A DNA stretch of 64,000 nucleotides from positions 186,001-250,000 of the forward strand of contig SRSI01000046.1 of the NCBI GenBank assembly GCA_005656395.1. Direction: 5' to 3'. The notes below the pieces were generated by a model that was not told where the DNA came from, searched no databases, and saw only the letters and a list, made by a program, of their open reading frames with translations. This DNA is from Strongyloides papillosus. Its lineage: Eukaryota > Nematoda > Chromadorea > Rhabditida > Strongyloididae. Positions 25,355 through 37,761 of this stretch are shown in pieces (positions within the stretch are counted from its first letter, which is position 1; every line of letters begins with the position of its first letter). A program made the translations under genes and the position numbers.

Positions 25355-26572
25355 AGGATTTTTAAAAATATTAATTATATTTTTTCTTTTTTTAATAATT
25401 CTATGACGTGATAAAATTCTCCTTCCTTCTATAACATCTCTCCTAAATTTATCATTAATCTTAAGATAATATTCTCTTAACTGAGATTTCATGTATCTTC
25501 TACTTTTTACCAATTCTGTATTGTATATCCAATTTTCATGGTAATCGTCACCTTGGCATTTTGATATATTAAAAAATAAATACCTCCATGGAGAGGTCCA
25601 TGTCCTAAAATTGAAGGAATTCAAATTTTTTAGTTTGAGATCATGTAAGAAAAAATCTTGTGATGACCATTTTGAAGCTTCCAACCAAATATCTCTTGCC
25701 CATTTTTGTTTACTCAATTTCTTTACAACTTTTACTCTTCCCTTGTCATATGAATAAGCATCATTTTCAAAGGCATTTAAATTCTTATCATCAATAATTT
25801 TTTCGCTATTATTATTTAGAATAACTCTTAAACAAGCAACATATATACGAAGATCATTGAAATTCCTACTATATTTCCATAATTCTTTGCATTTGTTATA
25901 TTCTCTCGTTACATTTTTTGTTACAAACATATCGATCAAAACATTATGGAGACCAACATTATCACTACCATCAAAACTATTTGGTTTTTGGTAATCATAG
26001 TTTGACCAACTTCTTAGAAATTTAAGTCCGTATGCATTATTTTTGATAAAATAACTTCCAGCCATAATTTCATGATTGTACATTCTCTCATAAAACAATA
26101 TTTCCTCATTATCCTTCTGCATAAAATTTTCAATCAACTGATTAGGATTAATAACAGCCATATCAGCATCTAAAAATAAAATGATATCTGAATGATTTGT
26201 TCTCATTGTTATATAATTTAATAATATACAATGCCTTTGGTACATGAAGTCAACCTGCCTACAATTTTTTGTATATTCTTTCTCTTTATTGCTGTTCAAT
26301 AACTTGTAATTATAATTATATTGCAAAGCATAACAGTACACTGAATTAATGGCAAGAGAATAATCAGAAATATTATCATTTGGTACAATTGTCACAATAT
26401 GTATCTTATAATTTAGTTTTGACTTCCTCTTACTTGTGAATTGTTCTCCAATCACCAGAGATACATTGGAGGGATCAATGACATCTTTTGATAGGTATTT
26501 CGCCTTTGAAAATACACCATTATATAAGAGTATAAAAATTAAATTAAAAAATAATAGATTTAATCTTTCCAT
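25337..26572 (-). CDS. DUF273-family predicted glycosyltransferase
   Basis: Single-exon, 411 aa, nematode-typical DUF273 family. A signal peptide or anchor covers about residues 1-22. A DxD-type motif lies in LFLDADMAVINP (DAD at about 135-137), followed by the family signatures HEIMAGSYFIKN (about 167-178) and SFDGSDNVGLHN. The fold and DxD motif imply a metal-dependent nucleotide-sugar transferase of the secretory pathway; no reaction is established for the family as far as I know. The C-terminus is basic (RRILSRHRIIKKRKN). It is convergent with the galactosyltransferase-like gene; the coding ends overlap by 18 bp in an A/T-rich stretch. The start is the ATG opening the signal peptide. Confidence 0.85.
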   Translation of the reverse strand: MERLNLLFFNLIFILLYNGVFSKAKYLSKDVIDPSNVSLVIGEQFTSKRKSKLNYKIHIVTIVPNDNISDYSLAINSVYCYALQYNYNYKLLNSNKEKEYTKNCRQVDFMYQRHCILLNYITMRTNHSDIILFLDADMAVINPNQLIENFMQKDNEEILFYERMYNHEIMAGSYFIKNNAYGLKFLRSWSNYDYQKPNSFDGSDNVGLHNVLIDMFVTKNVTREYNKCKELWKYSRNFNDLRIYVACLRVILNNNSEKIIDDKNLNAFENDAYSYDKGRVKVVKKLSKQKWARDIWLEASKWSSQDFFLHDLKLKNLNSFNFRTWTSPWRYLFFNISKCQGDDYHENWIYNTELVKSRRYMKSQLREYYLKINDKFRRDVIEGRRILSRHRIIKKRKNIINIFKNPLKIFF

Positions 26573-27527
26573 ATCTCATGGAAAAATTTGGAAATCATTT
26601 CAAATATTTACACATTAAAATAACTAATAGGTCAAAAAACATGTATTTTAATAAATCTAATTATTCATATTATAAAATTTTTATTTAAAGACAAACAACC
26701 TATTTTTTCTTACAATTTTACAAGAAATAAAGCAATTAAATGTTTTCCAAGTATAGGGAAGAATCTTTGTCTTAAGTGAATCCTTTAGGATATTGGAAGA
26801 ATATGGGAGTTTTCGAAGAAAAAACTGAGGGTTAACGGTCATACTCTATTTTGACGAGAAACTTGTAAATCGGCTTGTGATTTTTTTTATGTTGTATTGA
26901 ATTGCTTATTACTCTACTTTAATAAATTTTATTATTTAGTTATGTTCTTCTCTTACTTCTTAAATTTATCCGACAATCTTTAAAGATATTGCTTATAATT
27001 TATTACATAACTATTTGGTACATCTGATGAAAACTATGTTTTTTATTTTCTTAAAGATATGTTTACGGAAAAAAAGAATTATTTTATATTAAAACATTTT
27101 CTAGTTTTCTAATATTTTACAAACGTAAAAAGTAATTTATTTAAAATATTATTAACAATTTTTATTGTTAGAATGTTGGAGAGAACCCAATGTTTTACCT
27201 AAACAACCCATTTTAAGGGGAATCATGCACATCCTCTACATAAGTTAAAATTAAATCAAAAACAATTGAATATTTACGGAAAAGTATATATTTTTTATTC
27301 ATAAAATTATAATATTATTTTTTTAATTACAGCATTATATATATATAGAAAAGTAAACAATTTTTTTCAAGTTAACAGTAAGATAACATAAGTTTTAAAA
27401 AATATTTTTGTTATGACATATATATGGTTTTCTATAGTGTATATAAAAACAAAAATTTTGAAATAATACTGATAAGAAGAATACATCTGGTTAAAAAATT
27501 AATACAAGACGTATAACAAAAGACTAA
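26573..27527. other. Gene-free region
   Basis: Lies between two minus-strand genes, so it holds the promoter of the DUF273 gene and the 3' UTR of the next gene. AT-rich, no coding or RNA feature seen. Confidence 0.5.
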
Positions 27528-28960
27528 TTATATTTTATAACCATAATGTGTTTTGTTTGCCATTGAAACACTCTGAGGAATAAGGACTGTGGAAACGAAA
27601 TTTTTTGCATCTCTCCATGCATCTCCTTTCTCTTTAATTGAAGTCAATATTTGATGTGAGAGGTATTTCACAGATTGACGGTCAATCGCTTCACTTAATG
27701 TCTTTGTAAATTCGTTAAATAAATCAACATGATAATATTCCTAAAAAAAATTATAGTGTATAATAAAAAATACATACATCAGCATAATCAGCATCAGTTT
27801 TGAATGTCTTTCCTTTATCATGAAAAATAAAGGATGTCTGAACAGCTTTAGTTATTTGAATTATATTTGATAATTCTGTTTGGACCGACAACTCAGAAGT
27901 CACAATTGAACCATCAACTTTCTTCTTTTTCTTCTGTTTCTTAGGACCATTTTTATCTTTTTTAAACCGAACTTTATCTGTTTGTGTTCCTATTTCATTT
28001 AAGATTTTTTTTTCATTGTATTGGTGGTCTGTCCTACCATCATTGATAATTAAGTTATCAGATGAGAAACTTTTCATCCCATACTTGTAATTTTTTAATT
28101 TTCTTTTTCCTTGTCTTGTATTTAATGATTTGGATTGCATTTTGTCAATAGACAATCCATCATTGTTTGAAGATATCGGAACATTATTTAAAATATTAAT
28201 TTTCCTTGATAACATTTCATTAGGGACAGTCTTTGAATTTGAGACCTTAGGTAATGGATCTGCTTTTGCTATTTTATTGAATGATGGAGGATTTACCTCA
28301 CTACTGTATATTATTTTATATTTTGTAAGCTCCATGCTTGTTAAATTGGAGTTAGGAGATAATATTGAGGAATTATTTGAAAAACTTGAACTTTTACTTA
28401 TTCCACTTTCGTAGTCAGATGCATTAAGGGTAGTACGATTAGAAGCTAAAAAAGATTAATGAAGGAATACAAAGAAGGTAAATTTAATAATTATATGTAT
28501 TTTACCTAAACTATCTTCACTTAGAGGAATATTTGAGCGTGAATGAAATGATTTAGGTGTCGATTTACGTTTATAGGTATTTATATCACTTGCAACAGTT
28601 ACTATATCCCTAGAAATATGTCTATTTTTAGGATGTAAAATCAAACAAGGTAGATAAGAATTATTATCTTTTTGTGAAGTTTCTCCACACTCCTGACATG
28701 GTTTTGCAATCTCTAGTAAAACACGACTACTTTTTTTAATTTTTTTTCCGAGTAATGGCAAATTTTCATAATGAGAAGGCATATCAGAATTATTTTTCGA
28801 TTTGTTAGATAAAACAATAGGTCTAAAAGTTGCATTGGAAATGGTAATATTAAAAATAATAGGAAGAAACATACGTATGGAAGTGTCTAAAACGATTGAC
28901 ACCACTTACTTCTGAGGAGTAACGTGCGCGAATGATGGCAGAATCAGAACGTGCTCTCAT
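27528..28960 (-). CDS. Unrecognised protein with TQT/VQT motifs
   Basis: I do not recognise this gene. Exons 28960-28875, 28822-28506, 28445-27778 and 27740-27528 join in phase to about 427 aa, with introns of 52, 60 and 37 nt. The ATG follows a TTTACTTTCAG acceptor by 11 nt, so the mRNA is probably trans-spliced there; an unseen upstream exon is also possible. Exon 1 is Arg/Ser-rich. Exon 2 has CQECGE followed by a further Cys and His, a possible zinc knuckle. Exon 3 is polar and lysine-rich, with GTQTD (about 287-291), SVQTE (321-325) and AVQTS (335-339), resembling dynein light chain LC8 ligands. The last 70 residues (DLFNEFTKTLSEAIDRQ onward) look helical and folded. No membrane segment or signal peptide. 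Confidence 0.7.
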
Positions 28961-28971
28961 ACCACATATCT

Positions 28972-30028
28972 CTGAAAGTAAACATTTTAAAATTATTAAA
29001 TTTTATTTTTTTTGAAGTTATTAAAATAATAAAGAAGATAAGAAGATCTTAAAAATATTTCCGATCTATTATATAAAAAATAAAATATTAATATTAATAT
29101 GAAAAAATCCAAGGAAGACATAAAATCAAATTAAAAATACTTCATTATTAATAAGTACCAACAATGATTAATTTTTACATGGTAAATTGAAAAAAAATTT
29201 TATCCATCTCTAAAATGGTTTATAAGAATAAATACAACCTTAACGCTAATACTATATAATTATTAATTTTAAAAGTTGATAGAGGTAGCTTTTTTCTATT
29301 CTATCAATGTAAAAAGAAAAGGCTGTATTATGATATGAAAAGATGTATATGTAATAGATAAAAAATTGAAATCGAAAGATAATACATTCATTATTTCATA
29401 TGATATATATTCAAAAAGATTTATATTAAAAAAAGAAATTGGTTTTTAAAAAATTATATACACTAATAATATACAGGTTTTTATTGAAAACACTTTTAAA
29501 GAAGATTTTTATTACTTATAAGTTTTCCTTTAACTGTGAAACCTTTTTTTTTACCAAATACATATTTTTATAACTATTCTATCGTAGTTTTTTTTTCATT
29601 ATAAGTATATTACAAAATTTGGCTCAAAGATTTTATATTCAATAAGAAAACATATTTTTTGAAATTATGGATTCCAACAAAGATATATCATAACATGATA
29701 AGTAACAGATAATCTTCAATGTATTATTTTGTTTATTTCATCATGACGTATTATGGTAAAAAAATATATTTTTATACACATAAATATATATGTACATTAA
29801 AATAATCTATAATTTTCATTTAATAGTTGACATCAGTTAAATTACATTATCTATAAAGTCGCAAAGTACAAAAGCATGTAAAGGAAAAATATGGTAAATA
29901 AAAATTTTATCTCATGTTATTTAAGTTAAAAAAATAACTGTATAAAATAAAAAAATACAATAATGAAAATTTAGTAATATTATTCCATATAACGTTATAT
30001 TGTTATTGAAAAAAAAGTAAAAGAGATA
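28972..30028. other. Gene-free region upstream of the TQT-motif gene
   Basis: AT-rich, between two minus-strand genes. It holds one imperfect hairpin (29276-29307, 12 bp with one bulge and a T-rich 7-nt loop). No coding feature seen. Confidence 0.45.
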
Positions 30029-31070
30029 TTAATTAACATATTGCAAAGTATAGTCGTATAATTCTTTGCATAAATCTTTATCATAGGCAAGTTTGTTAAC
30101 ATTGGTCGTTTCAATTAGATTACTGAAATGCTTACCAGAAATACCATCAACAGTTGTACTTAATGATAAATATAATGGACATTGAGCACCATCCTGTGGA
30201 GTTTTAAAGAAAAACCATCTAAATGGTAGGGTAATTTTTTTCATAATGTCATATTTTAATAATGTATGTCTCATTAAGTCTGTATTAACAACACCAGGTT
30301 CACAAGAATTAATAGTCACTTTTGATAAAGCATTTTTTTGTCGAATTCTTCGTGTTAATTCTTTTGCGTGAAGAACTTGTGCCAGTTTTGACATATTATA
30401 TGACTTTAATGGTCCAAAATATGCTTTCTCATTTATTTTTTCCAAGTTCATTTCGTGACAATGTGTATGCAAGTAACTACTAACATTAACAATTCTTCCT
30501 CCAGATGAATTTTCAAGTAGAGGAAGGAGAAGTTCTGTAAGAACAAAATGTCCAAGATAATTTGATTGCCACGTTAATTCACATTTATCTTCTGTCAATG
30601 TAAACTTTGGGACAAACATCACACCTGCATTATTTACCAAAATATCAACATGATCCTCATCTTAAAATACATAATGAATAAATATTTTTTTTATATCAAA
30701 ACAAACATTTTTTAAATTCTTCGACAGATTTCTTTATTGATGCAATACTTGTTAAATCACACTTAATTGTTATAAATCTTGTAGCATCACATCCATATTT
30801 TGTTAGAGAGACTTTAGCATTAAAAGCTTTTTCTTCATCCCTACAAAACATATAAACTTTCCCTTTTCTAACATTAAATTCTCTTGAAAGTTGCTTTCCA
30901 ATTCCTGTATTAGCTCCAGTAATAATAATGATTTTATCGGTTGCTTTTGTATTTTCCGTATACTGTTTTCCTTTGATATATCTCCTTATCATATACAGGA
31001 TAAATGAGACAATTAATAATCCAACAACTGTATATAAAAACATGTTGTCGTTCTCCTCTTCAAGATTCAT
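30029..31070 (-). CDS. Membrane-anchored short-chain dehydrogenase (retinol dehydrogenase-like)
   Basis: NAD(P)-dependent oxidoreductase of the classical SDR superfamily, most like the RDH11-14 group and nematode dhs genes. Exons 31070-30707 and 30660-30029 give 331 aa; the 46-nt intron has the weak donor GTTTGT. An N-terminal transmembrane anchor (about 11-28) precedes a basic stop-transfer stretch (RRYIKGK). Cofactor motif TGANTGIG at 51-58, NNAG at 131-134, catalytic Ser at about 182-183 (VNVSS) and YNMSK with Tyr at about 209 and Lys at 213. All catalytic residues are present, so the enzyme should be active. The substrate is not readable from sequence; retinoid, steroid or fatty acyl compounds are the family's range. 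The ATG sits directly after a TTTTTTAG acceptor, suggesting spliced-leader addition right at the start codon. Confidence 0.88.
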
Positions 31071-34000
31071 CTAAAAAACAAGACGTTAATGATAGGATAG
31101 AAAATCTAATCAAATATTTTTAGTATGAAGAAATTTTATATGACATCATTATCAGTGTGTCTAAAAACATTTATATAAATATTTTCGTTATAGGATTCCC
31201 CTGATAAGTGATATAATGTTAAGAATAATGTTATTATTTTATTACTTTGAAGTAAAAAATGAAAATTACCACTTATTGAGGGACACTTTAATTTTTTTGT
31301 TTAAAAACAATTTTTTTATATATTATATATACATACAAGGAACATATCTTTGAAAAGTTATTCTATTTAAAGTTAATAAATAATATAGAAAGAGCGAAGT
31401 CATTAAAAGAAATAAGCTTTAGTAAAAATTTTCATTTATCATTTGAGTTATTGTTTTATTGAATTTTTTCATATAAAAATATCATACAAGTTTCTTTATT
31501 GTTTGTAGATGTATATATATTTTAGTTAATGAGACTCTACTGTCAAATTACTTCTTCTGTATCGTAAATATTAAATGAATATATATTTATTTTAAAACGT
31601 TAACGGATATATTACTTTCTAAAATATGTATTGTGATAATTAAAATATAATTATTTAAAAAAAGATACTTATATGCATAGTGTTAAAATAATTTTTATAT
31701 ATTCATGAAAGAAATAGTAGTGTAAAGTAAGAATACATTAATCTCTAGTATAAAGTTTTAATGGAATTATATTTACAACATAATTCTTTTTTTTAATGTT
31801 ATGTACTACAGTATTAAAAATTTTTAGTTTTCATGTATTTTAGGCAAAACTTTAATGCAGAATATTTACTTTAATTTTCAAACATCAATGGATAAATGAT
31901 AGTATTTAGACTTTATAGTTATAGAGTAACAATAATTTTGAAATACTCCAATGTTCATATTTTTATTTATTCAAGGAAAAAAATGAGAATAATATAGAGT
32001 TAATTAAAAATTAGTTTGCTCCTTATGACTGAATATATTTATTTGCTTTTTAATAAAAATTTCTATATCCTATTTTTGTTATATATTTTAAACAAAATAG
32101 TATTAATACATTTAAAAATATTAAATTTGACCTTTTTTTAAAGAAATTTACACAATATAATTATTGTCTAAAATATTAACATGGGAGATTGATAAATGCA
32201 ATTTTATATTAAAATGACTAGGAGGTAAAAGAATTCTTTTAGTTACAATAATGCTTAAATGACATTTTCGTCATAAAAAATTTTTTTTCTTGCATTTAAA
32301 CAAGTAAATTTTTTTAAATTAAGTTTTATAAAATGTGTGTATAGATTTTTTTTTACTTTTTAATTATTCATAATGGATGTTTTATGTTATGTAATCGGTC
32401 GTAATTTTGAGGAAAGCAATAAAATTGTATATACATCAACTTATTTTCATAACTTTCTGATATATATTTAAAATCGAGAACAATATTATTAGACTTAAAA
32501 ATATTGATATTAATCATCACTTAAGATAAGATACTTCTTTTAATATATTATATAAATTTTACTTGTTTAAAGGAGACTGATAACTATAAAATTAATTTAT
32601 TTCTTTACTACATATAAATTTTATTTATTTTTTTTTGATCTCAATATTAAGACTTATATTATTAGATATCATATTAATTTTACATTCTATATTTAAGTAA
32701 TTATCAATAAATTTTTCATTTAGCTAATGCTTATTTTATAAATGGAAAAATAGTATATAATAATACTTATTTCTTTACAATATTCAAAGATTAATATTTT
32801 TATTTAATGGTTCATTATTAAATATTTTATAAAATACACATATAAAAAATAATAACTTATATCAGTAAATTAAACTATAATTTTGAGTACGAACATGTAA
32901 ATATGAAATGTTTTTATATCTAAATTATTATAAAAAAATAATGTATATTTTTATTGAAAAATATTTAATTATCAACTATTAAATGAAATACCTAGGAATT
33001 AATTTATTTATACCATTTAACTTCTATGATACATAAAATTTTTTATATAAAAAAAGATTTTTTCCTAGATTTATGAAAATTATTATACTTTTGATATTTA
33101 TATTCATGATTAATGTACTGGAAAAGTATCTTTTTATTGATGTTTGCTATTTTTTAAAGAAATTTCATTTAATCAATTTAGTTGTCCATTATATATTTGT
33201 TAAATAATATTGTGTTATATAAAATGTGACTCAATATCAGTGTATATCCTGTCAAATACTCGTTATCTTTTTTTTGTTTTGTTTTTTGTCTATCGTTTGT
33301 TTATATTATTAAATAAATTTTTAGGAATTATTTAGTAATAGTTATTGATGGATAAAAATTTTTTAACTACTTTATATATATTTTCCTGAATTTTTATCAA
33401 TTATTTTTGTAATATGTGTAAAAGCATTAAAGTGGCAAAAATGTGTATGTTGAATGATTATATAGTGTTGACTATACGTTAATAACGAGAAAGAAAATGC
33501 AGATATGTTTCTTACTTGAATATATGACGTCTAAAGCTTAGAGAAAAAGTTGAAATAATAAAAGAATATTATTAGTAAACCGAAAATTGCAGTCGTTTAT
33601 ATAAAAATTGGGATCCTTCTTCTCTAGTTTACCAAATGTCTATATATCTTTTACACCTAAATATATATACCCATGAATAATATATACATATATATATCTT
33701 TTATCCAATCCTCTTAACGAATATATCAAGCTCGTGAATAAAAATTATATATTTAAAATATATCTTGTTGCTTTTATATCATCTACCATAGTGCAACGTT
33801 AAAATATATCTATTTCTTTTTAGTGTTACGTGTACATAAAAGGCACATAGAATAAGCATAATAATAGTATAAAAAAATTGGAAATGATGTTTCTCTTCTT
33901 ATCAATTACCTTTAAAATATCACTTCAATAGGATGCATGTATATAAATAAAAAGAGAAATATAAAAGCTAAAATTTTTAGATAATTGCCTCTTAACAATT

Positions 34001-35831
34001 AAAAAAATTGCATATATAAAATGTCTTTTATCAATATTATTACATTCATGACATTTACATTTTAGATAATCATATTAATAACTGAAAGATGACTATTTTA
34101 TTGTTAAAATCGACATTCCATTATTTTAATATATAATTTATAAAGTCTTAGTCATCAAGATGTGTTGATTACTTTATAAAGTTCAAAATATAAGTGGTGA
34201 TAAAGAATTATAAATATAAAAAAAGAAAAAGTTTATTATAAACATATGTTGAGAAATCATATTTATATAATTAATAATATTCCTTTTAGTATATTTTTAT
34301 TTTGTATTATAATATAATAAAGAATAATTTTTTGGTTATTTTCAACATTTCTTGATATTTAACTCATCATATCACATTTTTCCTCCTTATTTTTGAGAAA
34401 TATATGTAAAAAGAAAGATGATTCCTTTATTAACGCTGTTGCTAGTATTTCATTTTACAATTTTTCTACCTCCTGTAGCTTTTGTCGTTTTGTTTACTCT
34501 TCTTTATAGTTAAACTTTAAAACATACTCAAAGAGTCTCGTAACTTTAATTTGATCACATTAATTGTTGGCTGGTAATTCATTGAATCATCTTTAACATG
34601 TTTCTTGCATCTGTGCAGTATATATTAAAAGAACAGTATAATAATTATATGTAATTCTTGTCAATTTAAAACATTTGAAATGTTAGAAGTGTCAAATACA
34701 CACCTTTTTCTAATTTTATTATATGTTTTTTTACCTATTTATATAAATACACATATATATTATCATTTCATTCATCTTCTTTTTTTATAAAATTAAAAAA
34801 TGTAACCAGTAAATTACCTTTTTTTCTATTACAAATAAAAAAAATTTTTCCCCTCTTTACATAATTGAATCGCTTCTTAAATGTTTTGTATAATTTTTAT
34901 TTAACAAAAATCAATTTGAACTCTTCTTAAAACGTATGATTATTTGTTTTAACATTTTTTGTCATTATTTTTATCTTGTAAAATCATTTTCCATGTAAAA
35001 TTAAATTTTTTATTAGTTCGTTAAATGAAATATTACATAAAAACTTAAGATTGTACTTTTTCATTGGAAATGATAATTGAAAACATTTCATTTATGTGAT
35101 TTGCTAATACATACTTTTATTTTTCTTAACTAAATTACATATTTGATTTCCATTGATAAGCAAATATTAATATATATTTTTAAGAGAGCCTATTTAATTT
35201 GTTATATATTTTATTGATATTAATATATATATGTGTGCAGAAATTTTTAGTTAGAATATTTTAAAATATGTTTTTTATAAAAAGTACTTCGACTTAAATA
35301 TATTAGTGCTAACATTATTATAACGGATTTTTATTTTATTAATCTTTAAGCATGTGAATAAATCTTTGAAATTAAAAAAAACATTATGTTTTGTAAAGAA
35401 AACTATCATTTAAAAAATTACTAATAATTATAGGATTTTACGATTATTTTAAAGCGAATACTATAAATCTTTTTATTTACTACCTGTTAAATTTTAAAAT
35501 ATTAAAAATATATTTAAAGTATTTTTTTTGCCGACTTTCCATTTGAAGTATTATTTTTTATCGTTTATAATTTTAGTAATACTTACCATACGTAATTGTA
35601 ACTTTTTTTTTTAAGTTTTGATACTTTACTATTGGATTAGAATCCACAAATATATATTTTTTCTTTCTGATCCTGGTCCAACTACGTCTTTTTCCTATAT
35701 TTTATTGAATTTTTTTTAATACTGGTGCGCAATTAGAAAAAGTGCAGAAAATTTTTATTAATTTATTTGCCCATTTTATTCAGTAAATGTTATTATAAAT
35801 AATAATTGTTTTATTTACTACTGCTATTATT
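31071..35831. other. 4.8-kb gene desert upstream of the EGR factor
   Basis: Between divergent genes (SDR on minus, EGR factor on plus). Extremely AT-rich with long TA and T tracts. No open frame over 60 codons, tRNA or known microRNA seed found by eye. Probably the cis-regulatory territory of the zinc-finger gene (inference). Confidence 0.5.
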
Positions 35832-37743
35832 ATGTCATATGTATCAACAATATCTTCTGCTGTCACCTCTAATAGTATGCTAGAAAGAAAAAATAAAAAT
35901 GTTCTGACAAATGATTCTTCTCAAAATAATAGTATTGATGAGAGTTCCAATCAGAAAGGAATTAAAAGACCAAGGAATTCGGTGAATGGAAACAAACCAC
36001 CAGCAATTAATATAATAAAAACACCCATCTACCAAAAACAAACAAATAAACCAAAAGGGTTATTGCTAAATGATACATCTACAATTACCAATGATTCAAA
36101 AGGACCTAATTTAACAGAGTTATTAAAAACACCAACCATTATTTGTTCACCCACAAAAATAACGTCATTGGCACATGCCGATGAGCTAAATACTCCTTCA
36201 GTATTCCATTCGTGTACACCTAAAAACATGCATCAAGCATTTTTCGGAGATCATGAACCATTATTTATAAATACACAAAATTCATCATCTATCAATACAA
36301 CTTTAGTTCCAGTAACCCAATCAGAAATATCCTCACCAACATTACTATGTAAAAAAATACATACTTTATTATATAATATTTACACTTATTATTTTAGTAC
36401 CCCATTCATTAACTAATAGTAAGCGGCGTCACCTAGAGAGTGAAAGAAAATCAATAACTATTAAGAGAGAATCTCTATCTCCAATTGAAAGTTCTGTATT
36501 AAAGAGTTCCTTTAATCCTTCATCAAACGTCTTAACGTCACCATCAATGAATTCACCTGGTTTGGTGGCTCAATTTTTTCAATTTTCACCTATTGTAGAA
36601 CATTTCCTTAAACCGTATACAAAAAATACACCATTATCGTGTTCAAATACAATAGAGGATAACACAATAATTTACCAAGCTAATATAGTTGATCCTATAA
36701 AGGTAAAATATTTTTTATTAGAAGAAATTTATTGATTTTTTTAGGTAATTAATGATAAAAACAATTATGAGGATGAGGATACATTTATTAGCCATCCATT
36801 ACCAACGTATACAGTAACAAGTATTCCACAAATTACGAATAATGAAATGTTTTGTAGTTCTACTTCAAATTCAAATGATTTTCCTACGACTATTGTTGAG
36901 TTGAAATCATCTATGGCATCGAGTTTCTCAGAGATGGAGAAAGTTCCAAAAGAGGAAGTTGATGAGAAGACGATAACATTTTTAAATCTAGATAATCCAA
37001 CTCCAAAGAGTAATCAAATTATGACAGAGGGTAATTATAATAGTATTCATACAAATAGTAATATATCACGGTATCCATCACCTAATATACAAAACGATAG
37101 AAATTTATTACATGCTTCGAGTACAATTAATACAAGTTATAGTTTAAATCCTAATCAACATTCCAATATGAATAATATATTTCCAATTAAATCAGAATAT
37201 GGTGGTGATAAATATTATCAAAAGACGACGAACCAGCAAAATCAGATGCCGCATTATAATAATTCTCCTGCAACATATAGACCATACTCCGAGAATACTT
37301 CTTTAAATGTTACAACGACAAATGATATTGTGGTAAATTATAAACAAACACCAGTTATGCAATCCTCATCAATAATAAAACAGACAAATATAATTGAGGA
37401 AAATAAAACAAATTCCGAAGCTGGTAAAAGTAACTTAAAAAATCCACCCCATCAACGTCCTCATAAGTGTCCAATGGTTAATTGCGGAAAAAGGTTTAGT
37501 CGATCTGATGAGTTAACTAGGCACATCCGTATACATACAGGTCAGAAACCATTTCAATGTTCGATATGTATGAGGCAATTTTCAAGGAGTGATCACTTAA
37601 CTACTCATGTACGTACTCATACCGGTGAGAAACCATTTAGTTGTGAAATTTGTGGAAGAAAATTCGCCAGATCGGATGAAAGAAAGCGTCATACAAAAGT
37701 ACATCTAAAAGTAAAGGTTCGTTTAAACATTCTGTTTTTATAA
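35832..37743 (+). CDS. egrh-1: EGR-family C2H2 zinc-finger transcription factor
   Basis: Nuclear DNA-binding protein. Exons 35832-36348, 36398-36702 and 36745-37743 are in phase, about 606 aa if the last exon is read to its stop. A further short intron from 37711 (AAAA/GTAAAG) to 37755 (TTTTTTTTAG) would give an end at 37761 and 597 aa. Three tandem C2H2 fingers lie at the very C-terminus (about 516-593) with linkers TGQKP and TGEKP. The recognition helices RSDELTR, RSDHLTT and RSDERKR are the classic EGR1 set for GCGTGGGCG-type sites. The N-terminal 510 residues are Ser/Thr/Asn-rich with SP/TP sites and look disordered. Three EGR-like fingers and the arrangement point to the C. elegans egrh-1 orthologue rather than SP/KLF. 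Large deserts flank it on both sides. Confidence 0.88.
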
Positions 37744-37761
37744 AATTTTTTTTAGAAATAA

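Noticed and set aside
29276..29307. Hairpin with 12-bp stem, considered as a microRNA precursor
   Set aside because: Far too short for a pre-miRNA; no known seed; likely chance in AT-rich DNA.
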